Shown piece after piece: positions 32,707 to 43,086 of a DNA stretch of 64,000 nt (its first letter is position 1; each line of letters opens with the position of its first letter). The DNA is from Eutrigla gurnardus (Eukaryota > Chordata > Actinopteri > Perciformes > Triglidae): NCBI GenBank assembly GCA_963514095.1, contig OY741265.1, positions 32,598,290 through 32,662,289 on the forward strand, read 5' to 3'. Below the pieces are notes generated by a model. That model was not told the DNA's origin, made no database searches, and worked only from the letters and a program-made list of their open reading frames with translations. The position numbers and the translations under genes are program-made.

Positions 32707-33815
32707 TTAAAGGGATAGTTCGGAATTTTGGACATAAGACCTATTTTCCAAGTCAGCCGGTGTGTTCGAGACGTCTGGAGACGTTTTCAAGAAATTTAAT
32801 TCAGTTCTTCTAGTTGCCGAGTTCGCTTATGCTATGGCTAGCGCAAGTCAATGTTTCTAGTTAGACAGGCATTAAAAGCACTCATACCGAATCCACAGTG
32901 CACCCGAGGCAAATCAATTAAAACACTAGACTGTTGATGTACATATCTGTGTTGATAGAATAATATTTGAAACAAAACTAACCTCGCATTGCATGAATCA
33001 TCCATTTTTTGAGGGACTAGTTTCTCAGCAGCAGCGGAATTTTACTTTGCTCCGTCGGACTCAAAACTCTAAGACGCGCCGCCCGAAATACTGCCCGTAA
33101 ATAGACAATCGAACCGGGCCGAACTTTCGGCACTTATACCCCCAAGGCTGTCTGAAAAGCCCTTGGAGCTCACTCAAACACAGAGAACTGTAAACCCTCG
33201 GACGCGTTGCGGGGGATTCCCTCCTGGCACCACCAGTCTCCGTTTATGCGGTCCCAGTTCTCAGCTCCAGCGGGGGCTATCTCGGTCTCCACAGACGCTC
33301 GTTCACGTTCTGCCCTTTGAGCATCCCTCTCGCTCAATTCTTCCTCTGTGAATTCAGGCTCGTACTGGTTGGGTTTGGGTGGAAAAAAACTCCTCATCAG
33401 AGTCTTCAAAAGTTTCAGTATATCCTCCAAAAGTGGCCATTTATGTGAGATTGATAAAACTAGAACTGCAGGCTACTCTGCGTCTGTAGCAATGACAGCA
33501 GGTAAACAAACTATTATAGAACCGGTAACTTATAAGTGCTAGGTGATATCAGTCCGCCGCTGCCATATAGCCTACTAGGAAGTATGACACGCTGCTGCTG
33601 CTGCTGAGACATAAATCCTTAAAAATTCAAGGTTGGTTTTATTTCAAACATTCTATCAACACATATGTACATCGATAGTCTGCCGTTACAATTGATTTGC
33701 CTCGGGTGCACTGTGGAGTGGGCAAGACTGTTTTTAATGCCTGTCTAACTAGAACCCTTGACTTGTGCAAGCCATAGCACAAGCGAACTCGGCAACTAGA
33801 AGAACTGAATGAAAT
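32707..33815 (-). mobile_element. TTAA-type transposon remnant with long inverted arms
   Basis: The left end is TTAAAGGGATAGTTCGG. The arm at 32792-32919 is repeated in inverse at 33689-33815 (about 127 bp, high identity, ending in the shared GTTGCCGAGTTCGCTT-type stretch). The outer ~85 bp is missing on the right, so the copy is truncated. It holds one open frame on the minus strand (33170-33430). Confidence 0.65.
33170..33430 (-). CDS. 86-codon frame, P2X7-tail-like protein fragment
   Basis: The frame starts MEDILKLLKTLMRSF, then NQYEPEFTEEELSERDAQRA and a Trp/Cys segment GDWWCQEG. The charged EPEFTEEEL helix followed by a WWC motif resembles the N-terminal part of fish TE-linked proteins annotated as P2X7-intracellular-domain-like. 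Only one cysteine of the expected zinc cluster is left. It lies between the inverted arms of the 32707-33815 element, so it is probably its cargo or second protein. The family call is tentative. Confidence 0.4.
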   Translation of the reverse strand: MEDILKLLKTLMRSFFPPKPNQYEPEFTEEELSERDAQRAERERASVETEIAPAGAENWDRINGDWWCQEGIPRNASEGLQFSVFE

Positions 33816-33839
33816 AAGCACGTCAATAAAGTGAGTATT

Positions 33840-34006
33840 GGCAAAATCGGTAGTCGGCAGCTGTTGAATGTAACTAATAAAGTAACTTGTAATCTAACTT
33901 AGTTACTTTTAAAATCAAGTAGTCAGTAACTTAACTAAGTTACTTTGTAAAGGAGTAGTCAGTAGTCTGATTACTTTTTCAAAGTAACTGTGGCAACACT
34001 GGTGAG
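33840..34006. mobile_element. hAT terminus fragment
   Basis: The subterminal GTAACTT/AAGTTAC words and the terminus AAAGTAACTGTGGCAACACTG-type end near 34001 match the CAGTGTTG hAT group seen at 24548-25696. The left end is lost. Confidence 0.6.
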
Positions 34007-34262
34007 TGTGGGTTCTCTCTGGGTTCTCCGGCTTTCTCCCACAGTCCAAAGACATGCAGGACGGGGATAGGTTAAGTGGTGACTCTAAATTGGTAAAAAA
34101 AAAAGGTGTGAATGTGTCTGTGAATGGTTGTCTGTCTCTACATGTCGGCCCTGCAATATACTGGCGTCCTGTCCAGGTGTACCCCGCCTTCGCCCACTGA
34201 CAGCTGGGATCGCCCCCCCGCGACCCTAAATACAGAATTAGCGGTAGACGATGGATGGAGAT
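34007..34262 (+). mobile_element. RTE (Expander-like) LINE 3' end
   Basis: Contains GTTCTCCGGCTTTCTCCCAC, CCAAAGACATGCAGG, GTGACTCTAAATTGG, GTGTGAATGTGTCTGTGAAT and CGTCCTGTCCAGGTGTACCC, the familiar 3' region of fish RTE elements, ending in an ATGGATGGA tail. Confidence 0.75.
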
Positions 34263-34689
34263 TCACCGATGCCCCTCGGGATGAAGTTATAAACTCGGAC
34301 AGGACACCGTTTAGTTTCCCGGTTTGTCTTGGACTTCCACAACATGTACAAAGCAGTAAAAGTGTTTATTTCAGCCATTTCTGATCAGGAGAGATGGCAT
34401 CCACCCCACTTTGGATGGAGCCGCTCTCCTATCTAGAAACATTGCGGATCTCATTGGTAGTCCTAAAACATGACAAACCAGTGTTGAGACCAGGAAGCAG
34501 AGTTGCAGTCTTACACACTTTTCTGCACCTCCATTAGAGCAGTCACCCACCCAAAACCACATAAGAACGGTGTCTGTCCCCCGACCAACCAAATTAATTC
34601 GATCCAACAGAAGAGGGATTTCACATGAAAACCTAATAAAAATTAGCACTTCCGATGTAGTAAAACAAAATAAGAGAATTACTCTTAAA

Positions 34690-35431
34690 CATTAGATCTC
34701 TCTCATCTAAAGCAGTATTAGTCAATGATTTAAAATCAGATAATCATATTGATTTATTCTGCCTGACTGAAACCTGGCTGCGTGATGAAGACTGTTTGCT
34801 TAAACGAAGCTAGTCCTCCCAGCCATATTAATACTCCTATATCTCGAGGTAGCAGACGTGGAGGGGGAGTTGCAGCCATTTTTGATTCAAGATGGCAATC
34901 AATCCGAAACCCAAACTAAATTATAACTCATTCGAGAGCCTGATTCTCAGCCTTTCGCACCCAAATTGGAAAACAATGCAGCCATTTTTGTTTGTTATTG
35001 TGTATCGTGCTCCTGGTCCATGCTCTGAATTCTCTGAGTTGCTATCAAGTTTAGTCCTTAAATCAGATAAAGTTATTATTGTGGGGGATTTTAATGTCGT
35101 TGTGGATGTTGTAAATGACAGCCTTAGTGTAGCATTTACTTCATTAATAGATTATATTGGCTTGTGTCAGAGTGTACATAAACCAACTCACTGTCATAGC
35201 CACACTCTCGACCTCATCTTATCTTATGGCGTTGAAATCGAAAAGGAAGGATCTCCTCTAGGAAAAAGCTACTACTCTCGGTGTCTATCGGATAGAGCAG
35301 TAGCTAAGTTTAAGGAAGTAATTCCGCCAGTCTTGAGTTCACTTCCATGTCTTGAAATGGAGGACTTCTATGTTAATCTTAGTCCCTCCCAGATCGATTC
35401 TCTTATAGATGAATCTGGAAGCCTACTGTGA
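34690..35431 (+). pseudogene. LINE endonuclease domain
   Basis: An apurinic-like endonuclease with LNIRSLSSKAVLVNDL, LFCLTETWL and, in the 179-codon open frame from 34892, VIVYRAPG, IIVGDFNV and HTLDLILSYG. GDFN and the SH/TLD motifs are catalytic signatures of this fold. A frameshift lies at about 34800-34890, so the first part is out of frame with the rest. It would nick the target site in target-primed reverse transcription. Confidence 0.88.
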
Positions 35432-36109
35432 ACGACTCTCAACTCTGTTGCTCCGCTAAAACAGAAAACTATAAAGCATAGGAAGTTAGCTCCCTGGTAT
35501 AACTCGCAAACTCGTAAATTAAAACAAAAATTGCGTAAACTTGAAACCATCTGGCTCTCCACCAAACTGGAAGAATCCCGCCTAGTCTGGCAAGACTGTC
35601 TTAAAACATACAAGAAGGCTCTCCGTAATGCCAGAGCGGCCTACTACTCATCTTTAATAGAGGAAAATAAAAACAAGCCTAGATTTCTTTTCAGTACTGT
35701 AGCCAGGCTGACAAAGAGTCACAGCTCTACTGAGCCATGCATTCCTGGAGATCTTAGTAGTAACGACTTACTAGATTCTAGCAATCCGAGACAAAATAAC
35801 TTGCATCTTGCCTTCAATTGGAACCGCGTTACCCTCAAACTCAGGAGTCTTAGAAATAGCATTAAGACCTAATATATATTTAGACTGCTTTTCTCCAATC
35901 AACCTAAACCAACTAACGTCAATGATCTTTTCTTCTAAACCTTCAACCTGTCTCCTAGACCCGATACCAACCAGGCTACTGAAAGAAGTCTTACTCTTAG
36001 TTAGTGCGTCGCTATTAGATATGATCAATGTGTATTTATTAACAGGCTATGTGCCACAGTCATTTAAAGTAGCTGTAATTAAACCTCTTCTTAAAAAGCC
36101 TACTCTAGA

Positions 36110-37462
36110 GTAGATCCAGGGGTTTTATCAAACTACAGACCAATATCAAATTTTCCTTTTCTCTCTAAGATCCTTGAGAAAGTAGTCGCCAATCAGCTGT
36201 GTGACTTTCTCAACAATAACAGTCTACTTGAGGACTTTCAGTCAGGATTTAGAGTACATCATAGTACAGAGACAGCTCTGGTGAAAATTACAAATGACCT
36301 TCTTATTGCTTCTGACAAAGGACTGGTTTCTGTACTTGTTCTGCTAGATCTTAGTGCTGCGTTTGACACCATTAACCATGAGATTGTAATATGTAGAGTG
36401 GAAAAATTAATTGGCATCAAAGGAACCGCATTAAGCTGGTTTAAGTCCTATTTATCCAATCGATCTCAGTTTGTGCATGTCAATGAAAAATCCTCCAGGC
36501 ACACTGAAGTTAAATACAGTGTTCCTCAAGGTTCTGTGCTCGGACCAATTATTTCCACCCTTTATATGCTTCCTTTAGGCAACATTTTTAGAGGACACTC
36601 TGTAAACTTCCATTGTAATGCTGATGATACACAATTATATCTATTGATCAAGCCTGAAGAAACCAATCAGCTAGTTAAACTCCAGGCATGTGTTGATGGC
36701 ATAAAATCCTGGATGACCTGCAATTTCCTGATGTTAAACTCTGATAAAACAGAAGTTATTGTACTTGGGCCTAAACTCCTCCGAAGCTCGCCGTCTAAAG
36801 ATATAGCGACTATTGATGGGATTGCCATCGCCTCAAATAATACTGTAAGAAACATTGGAGTTATCTTTGATCAGGACCTGTCCTTTTACTCGCATATTAA
36901 ACAAACTACAAGGACAGCCTACTTTCACCTGCGTAACATTACTAAAATTAAATGCAGAATGCTGTCTCAAAAAGATGCAGAAAAACTCGTCCATGCATTT
37001 GTTACCTCAAGGCTGGACTATTGTAATTCTTTATTATCAGGCTGTTCTAATAAATCTCTTAAATCTCTCCAGCTGGTCCAGAATGCTGCAGCACGTGTTC
37101 TGACTAAAACTAGAAGAAGGGATCACAGTTCTCCTGTATTAGCTTCTCTGCACTGGCTCCCAGTAAAATCCAGAATAGAATTTAAAATCCTTCTCCTCAC
37201 TTACAAGGCTCTTGATGGTCAGGCACCATCATATCTTAAAGAGCTCATTAAACCCTACTGTCCTGCTAGAGCACTATGCTCTAGGAATAAAGGGTTACTT
37301 GTAGTTCCTAAAGTCTCCAAAATTAGGACAGGGGCCAGAGCTTTCAGCCATCAAGCTCCTCTTCTGTGGAACCGTCTTCCAGTTCTGGTTCAGGAGGCAG
37401 ACAATGTTCCCACATTTAAGAGTAGGCTTAAAACCTTTCTCTTTGACACTGCTTATAGTTAG
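36110..37462 (+). pseudogene. LINE reverse transcriptase and C-terminal domain
   Basis: A 393-codon open frame from 36281 preceded by RT motifs out of frame (NYRPISNFPF-type stretch at about 36130, FQSGFR at 36240). It shows LDLSAAFDTINHEI, VPQGSVLGPI and a catalytic box CNADDTQLYL in which the usual Tyr is Asn. Then LTKTRRRDH, LHWLPVKSRIEFKILLL and a terminal RLKTFLFDTAYS. The long intact frame suggests a fairly young copy, but the Y-to-N change in the active-site box and upstream frame breaks argue that it is dead. Confidence 0.92.
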
Positions 37463-37551
37463 GGCTGGCTCAGGTTTGCCCTGAGCCAGCTCATAGTTAA
37501 GCTGCTATAGGCCTAGACTGCTAGGGGACTTATTTATAGTGAAACACTGAG

Positions 37552-37575
37552 TCTCTCTCTCTCTCTCTCTCTCTG
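37552..37575. repeat. CT microsatellite
   Basis: About 11 CT units in the LINE 3' UTR. Confidence 0.9.
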
Positions 37576-38272
37576 TGAGTCCCTGTGCTTTCTCGCCTAG
37601 CAGGTCTCCCTGGACCGTGGTGGAACCTGATCCGGACTGCACCGATGCTGTGGTCTTGTTTGACTCTTACCGCCAGTATTTTTAATTAAAGTAATTGACT
37701 AAAATTGGCATCTCTACTGTTACTAACTTGACTACTCTCGGGATCACTCCTGGGAGTCTGGCTATGCTTTCTGGTCCAGCAGAGTCCACTGTGGTCCTGA
37801 CTGATGCAGACTGCTAACTGATCTGACGCTGGAAACACCACATTGTAGCTCCACCTGCTGCTGTGTGACTGCTCAACTACTGCTGCTTTTTGGTCTACGG
37901 CAATGTGGTTGGGATGGATCCATCTCGGCGTGGCTGTGCCTGCTGCCATGGACTACTACTGTTGATCAACTATTGCTTCTGTTAATGCCACCACTACTGT
38001 TAATGCTACTACTACTATACTACCAACACCAAATGCAGTTGGAACCCAAGGGCCTGGGCTGCACGAGATTTATGCCTAAAAGCCTATTAAGGCAGTTTTT
38101 TCTCGCCACTGTCACTGTAACGCTTTTCCCTGGGTGATGTTGGGACTTTGAAATTGTGTTGACTCAATGAAATTTTGAGCGTATTCTAGTCCTGCTCAAT
38201 GTGTTAAGTGTCCTGAGATGACTTCTGTTGGGATTTGACACTATAAATAAAATTGAATTGAATTGAATAGAA

Positions 38273-38815
38273 AATGATATTGTGTAGCGCTAATAAAAAA
38301 AAAAACTGCCTGACTTGATATTGCCATGATTTGATTTTGTTGAGACGACTTATATTACGGCCATCTGGAGATATTTTACTCAAGACTGCATAGTTTTATT
38401 TGATGGACCCTAAAGTGTACACATTGACTGGAAGGGAACAGGCGATAAGAAAGCTCTGATTACACTCCGGTACAGTTGGTGGCGGTATGCGTCTTAACAC
38501 GTTGGTTTGCGATCCGTCATAAATCAAAGAAGGAAAGGAAGCAGCTCTGAAATCAATTGTGTCAGTGAAATGAATCAATGTTTTGAAAAAGGGTTCAACT
38601 ATAGGACTTTAGCATCTCTCATTGGCCTACTACGATATGTTGTGTGTTTATTTTTAGTGGGAAACATCTATAATTAGATGGGCCGAAGTTACATTGGCCC
38701 ATACAAAATGGAAATCCTTGTGTCGCTACTCCACAGATGTCTTCTGTCCTTAGACCATTTAAAGAATGTAATTAAAATAAGTAGCCATCATCATCAACAC
38801 GTCATCTAAGTCCAC
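38273..38815. other. No gene seen
   Basis: Intronic sequence between the LINE tail and the CADPS-family exon. No repeat or RNA gene recognised. Confidence 0.4.
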
Positions 38816-38819
38816 CAAC

Positions 38820-39056
38820 CTCCAGGGTGAAGGACAGCACCACATCAGACTTGGACAGCGTGTTCTCGTCCTCCTGGCCCATGTCCATGATGGAGGTGTT
38901 GTGGCCTCTCTTCAGCTTCTGCAGCTTGAACTCTCCGCCCTTGGACACCGGCATGCTCTCCAGGTTGGCCATCAGCAGGTTGACGGAGGATCGCAGCTCC
39001 TCAATGTACATGGCCTCCATCTCTCTGGACGCAAACCTGGGAAACCTTCCACCATG
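38820..39056 (-). CDS. cadps: CADPS-family exon before C2 domain
   Basis: 237 bp, 79 codons, phase 0 at both ends. The frame starts HGGRFPRFASREMEAMYIEE and contains NLLMANLESMPVSKGGEF, a KLQKLKRGHN stretch and SKSDVVLSFTLE, which leads into the C2 domain. The acceptor is a good one (CTCTGGTCAG at the exon start); the donor is GTTGGT, a weak match to consensus. It joins without a gap to the exon at 22672-22793, giving a 16.0-kb intron. The family match is strong and the paralogue (CADPS rather than CADPS2) is likely but not certain. The sequence is intact, with no stop or frameshift. Confidence 0.95.
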
Positions 39057-39399
39057 CTGACCAGAGCAAGAAGGCAGACAGTTCATGAGTGAGCGTCCAC
39101 AGAGAGGCTGGAGGCTCAGTTTACTGAGTGAAGATATTGTTATGATGTGAAACTAGATGACCTTAGTCCTGCATCGGCAGCGAGTGGTTCAATGTCAGGG
39201 GCTAAAGCTATGAATTTGTCAAGGAAAAATTCACAGTCCCTTGACCTCCTGCCTCCAGATATGTGAATGCAAATGTTTCTATTGATGTTTTTCCATCGAT
39301 ATACCAATTTTATGATAATCCCATGTAGTGTTTTGTGTCATAAATGTTTTTCGCCTGTTAGTGTATTTGTATATTTTTTGTAATTACATAAATTTGGTC

Positions 39400-39690
39400 T
39401 TCATGTCTCTTGAACTCATTACCACCCAACCTCAGAAATATCACTTCACTCCCACTATTCAAATCCACACTCAAAACCCACCTGTTTAAAACTGCTTATT
39501 CTCTGTGATTTAAATTGCACTGCCTCATTTTAACTGTTGAATCTTAACTGTCCACATTTTAACTGCCTAATTTTAACTTATTGATTTTTGTATTTTATTG
39601 GTTTTACTTTTATTTACTGTAAGGTGTCCTTGAGTGCTTAGAAAGGTGCCTATAAATCCAATGTATTAGTAATTATTAGTATTATGTGGG
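39400..39690 (+). mobile_element. LINE 3' end in CADPS intron
   Basis: Ends of a LINE frame (FKSTLKTHLFKTAYSL in one frame near 39465), then a 3' UTR with GTGTCCTTGAGTGCTTAGAA and a TATAAAT/TATTAGTAATTATTAG tail. L2/CR1-group style. Confidence 0.65.
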
Positions 39691-40132
39691 ATTATGTTAG
39701 TCTCCATAGTAACACCAAATCACAACCTGACTCCTTCAAAGTTGGAGGGATTTTAAAAATATTTTTATAATTTCTCGAATAGTAAAAACGAGATAAATTT
39801 AGCACAGAATCTGTCATAATTAGTAACAACCCAAACCTGTGAGACATAGAAGTATATGGTGATGGACATCCCCATACTCTATCATATTGGTCTAAGCCCA
39901 CTAAGCTCCATATCATATCAGTCCTCAGGTCCCCAGCGTTCACATGAAGTACACCACTGTTACATGACATCTCCTGTTAATCCTGCTCTCTCTTAAGATC
40001 CACTGCCCCCCATAAAAGAAGACAAAAATGGGTCCGTGTGCTTCTCTAAGGGTCAACCTGAATATTGATTAAGGTAATATTCAATAATCAGTGATCTATT
40101 ATATTCAAAGTCCATCCATCCTGGTCCCTTAC

Positions 40133-40213
40133 CCGAGCTATCTGGTCTGCCATTTGCAGTCGTCCATCCAGCTCTCTTCTGATCTGGGCCGCCTGCTCAT
40201 CAGGGTTGTCCAG
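40133..40213 (-). CDS. cadps: CADPS-family exon, upstream of C2
   Basis: 81 bp, 27 codons, phase 0. It reads LDNPDEQAAQIRRELDGRLQ and ends ADQIAR. The acceptor CTCCAG lies at 40214-40219 (as its complement) and the donor GTAAGG at 40127-40132. It continues into 38820-39056 across a 1.08-kb intron. This segment is highly conserved in CAPS proteins. Upstream exons are not visible to the right, where an 8.2-kb retrotransposon and further TEs follow. Confidence 0.95.
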
Positions 40214-40895
40214 CTGGAGAAACACAGACACAGTGCATGTCAAAACCTGCACCACCACAATATAACAGTAATGCAAAATTAAAATTGCAAGTGAAAACGG
40301 ATATCAAGCAGTTCAGAGCTAAACCAGATGGAGGTAAAGTCACTACCAAGTCACTTGAATTGGAGGATAAAAACCTTAAACCAGCAAACTCTTCCAAACA
40401 TGACCTTGTTGAGATTGATTCTGAACGACAAAGAACGAAGAACAGGAAACTCGTCATCGTCCATCATGCAGCTGCTTCTAATTTCAGCTACAGAGAAATA
40501 TTTGAATCCATTGTAGTTCTACCAGAAAATGTTATGTAAGATTTCACTATAAATGTTTTCAATAGCTCATAATTGTAATAGTCAATATTTTTTGCAATAC
40601 TTACATACTAAATATAGGCAAACAACCGACTTCTCATTTCAGTCCAGCCCATTACTTTAAAACTAACTTTGACAGGCTACTTGAAAACTCCTCATTTCCA
40701 TGGCAGTCACAGCTTCAAGCTACACCGCTTCCACGCTCCCTCTAGTGTCACTTTATCTAATGTCAATATGCTCGTTACATGCAGAGTGACTTCTCAAAAT
40801 AAACTTAACAGGAAGTTAGGTTTATGCTACAAAACCACTTAGCGAGGTTTAGAAAAAGAGTGTTGTGTATATATATATATATACTATACTAGTAA
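40214..40895. other. Intron sequence, no gene assigned
   Basis: An open frame of 100 codons at 40237-40539 has a lysine-rich, low-complexity look without a domain. A TA-rich microsatellite lies at 40868-40886 next to the retrotransposon insertion. Confidence 0.35.
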
Positions 40896-40899
40896 TATA

Positions 40900-41950
40900 T
40901 GTAACAGTAGCTGTTCTGCGTTGTGTCTATGTAGTGAGGCACACACAGGAGTTGAGTCGTGGAGGATTTATTTGCCTTTTTTTGATAGAAACAAAAAGAA
41001 AAGGGCGTCACACACAGTCCACAGTACACAGGATTTCTCTCCACAGCTCCGAGCGTCAGTGCTCACTCATGAATTCAATTATTTATGCTTACATGTGGAA
41101 ATAATAATAATAACAGATAAAATAATAATAAAGGTAAATAAAGCATAAAATAGTCTCAAAGAAATTAATTAAATAAAAAACAGTATATCAAATATATACA
41201 TCAGCAAATAACAAAAATATATATTAAGAAAAAGGGTCTTTAATATGTGCAGCAATTTACCTCATTTTTCACACTCACATCAACTCATTTTAAATTTTTT
41301 CTACAATAAACTATGCCAAAAAAACTCATAACAGACATACCTTTTTTTGATAGAAACAAAAAGAAAAGGGCGTCACACACAGTCAACAGTACACAGGATT
41401 TCTCTCCACTACAGAATAAAGAAAGAAATAATGCACTCATATTAATGACACAGCGGCACACAAGATGTCCACACAGACACGCAGCAGAGTTTTTGCCCCG
41501 TGCGCAAACTCACGAGACCAAGAAACCCCGTAATAACTACCGCTAGCATTAAGCTAATTCACACACTATTTAACATATAAAAGTCCGGTTTTTACAACAA
41601 TTTAACAAACAGAAAGTTCGGGAATTTAACCCGCATGCTTAACAGCACGTCACAAGGCAGTGTGCATTCTTATAAAATACTTTAAGAGCGACAACCAAAA
41701 CGTTTATAAAAAAATAAAGGGAGAGAGACATAAACATGACTTACCAGCTCCGAGCGTCAGTGCTCACTGAAGCTGGTCACACAGGTGCGACGCCAAATCA
41801 CCCCAGGGAAACAAAAAGGTATGGAACGGAAAATAATAGAGTGGAACCTATTTACAATAAAAGACACTTTTGGGGAAGTTCACAACAGAAAATGATGTGA
41901 ATAAATGACCAAAAATAAAATAAAATAAAATAAAATTTAGCTCGGCTACA
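40900..41950 (-). repeat. 3' LTR of gypsy element
   Basis: 1051 bp, drawn on + as TGTAACAGTAGCTG to GCTCGGCTACA. It contains an internal direct duplication: a ~70-bp block (AAGAAAAGGGCGTCACACAC inside it) occurs at about 40975-41045 and 41338-41408, and GCTCCGAGCGTCAGTGCTCA occurs at about 41046 and 41749. Confidence 0.95.
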
Positions 41951-41963
41951 TACTCCCCTCTGA
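41951..41963 (-). other. Polypurine tract
   Basis: The minus strand reads TCAGAGGGGAGTA directly before the 3' LTR, the place and composition expected for the plus-strand primer. Confidence 0.75.
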
Positions 41964-42269
41964 ACTTCACCAAAATACTTCAAGACTTAGCAGAGTACTC
42001 CGATACATTCACGTTATGCAACTTATTAGTTACTCAAATCACTGAGAAAATGGCCGAGGAGGGCTGCGCAACCCTCCTGGGTACACTTGCAAAAAGAGGT
42101 GCCTTTTACACCACCTTACACATTACTTTACAAAGGCAATAAAAAAATATACCTTTCACAAGACAAGGAGTACCTAATATTTATCACTGCTACTGTAATA
42201 CATGTTCAACCCAAACATTGGATTAAACAACTATCTTATGGTACTTGATGATTTACAGAGGTTTGTAAC

Positions 42270-43058
42270 TCAAACAGATATTTTCGTCTGGGTCATGTTC
42301 TGAATTAGCCTATCTACAGGTTTCACCAGCCTACCCACCCTCGTTCTTATATGGGAGACAACACTGATCGCTGTGCTTGGGGGGTCGTCGCCATGGCCTG
42401 TCCCATTAACCACACTTGACACACTCCTTGGCCTCTGGCTGGCACTTTCATCCAGATCAGGGTCTTCAAGCTCCTCATCAGCATCCAGACATTCTGATGG
42501 CGAGTTGGCAGAAGCACTGTCCAGAACCCAACTGGCTGTTCGGTCTTCTATGACATCTCCCGTAACCACATCCGAAACCCGACTTTGTGTCTCATCATGG
42601 CTCGACTCAGATGACTCAGTGAATGATGATTCAACATCCTCTTCATTCTCCAACTCAAGCGGAAGAAAGTTGGCACACAAGAAGCGGTTGGGTTGGACAA
42701 CCTTTTCATGACCACTGCAAGTGTTCCTTAGCCGGTAGGTATGACACCTTGGGTCTCTTGAGACAACCACATACGGGACAGACTCCCATTTGTCCGACAA
42801 CTTCTTGCGTCTCCTTTCACATTTGTTTGACAAGAGTACTTGGTCTCCCTCAGCGATGTCATGACCTTTGGTCCTTTGGTTGTACAGCTCAGTCTGATGA
42901 CGCTGACTGGTGACAGCATTGGCCTGGGCAGATGATAATGCCTCTTTTAGCTCCTCGCTCAGTTTGAGGACATATTTATCATAGTCAGCAATGTCACAGT
43001 CCCTCTCCACATTGTGGAACATTACGTCAACTGGGAGTCTGGGGATTCTCCCGTACAT
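42270..43058 (-). pseudogene. Gypsy integrase C-terminal region
   Basis: A 262-codon frame starting MYGRIPRLPVDVMF, which follows the integrase core but is out of frame with it (the break is near 43060-43090). It holds the GPY/F-like barrel (KKLSDKWESVPYVVV, TYRLRNTCSGHEKVVQPNR), an acidic Ser-rich stretch and a basic end with RTRVGRLVKPVDR. It ends with TAA about 320 bases before the 3' LTR. Confidence 0.88.
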
Positions 43059-43086
43059 TAGATAAAATGGGGCATAGCCCGTCGAC

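Larger units (their letters stand above)
34375..38272 (+). mobile_element. L2-like LINE, nearly full length, broken
   Basis: In order: an esterase-like tail (DGIHPTLDGAALLSRN at about 34393-34440), endonuclease (about 34690-35240), RT (about 36100-37000), a C-terminal domain to the stop at 37462, a 3' UTR and a TTGAATTGAATTGAAT tail at about 38252-38270. It sits in the large intron of the CADPS-family gene, antisense to it. Several frameshifts and stops lie between 34470 and 36280. Clade L2 or a close CR1-group relative. Confidence 0.85.

Noticed and set aside
34007..34262. Part of the L2-like LINE
   Set aside because: The words match the RTE-type 3' region and the stretch lies between a hAT end and the LINE start, so I treat it as a separate insertion.
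40237..40539. Extra CADPS-family exon
   Set aside because: The frame is on the opposite strand to the gene and the Lys-rich sequence has no match to CAPS proteins.
42373..42711. Plus-strand Ser-rich frame
   Set aside because: Antisense shadow of the integrase tail.
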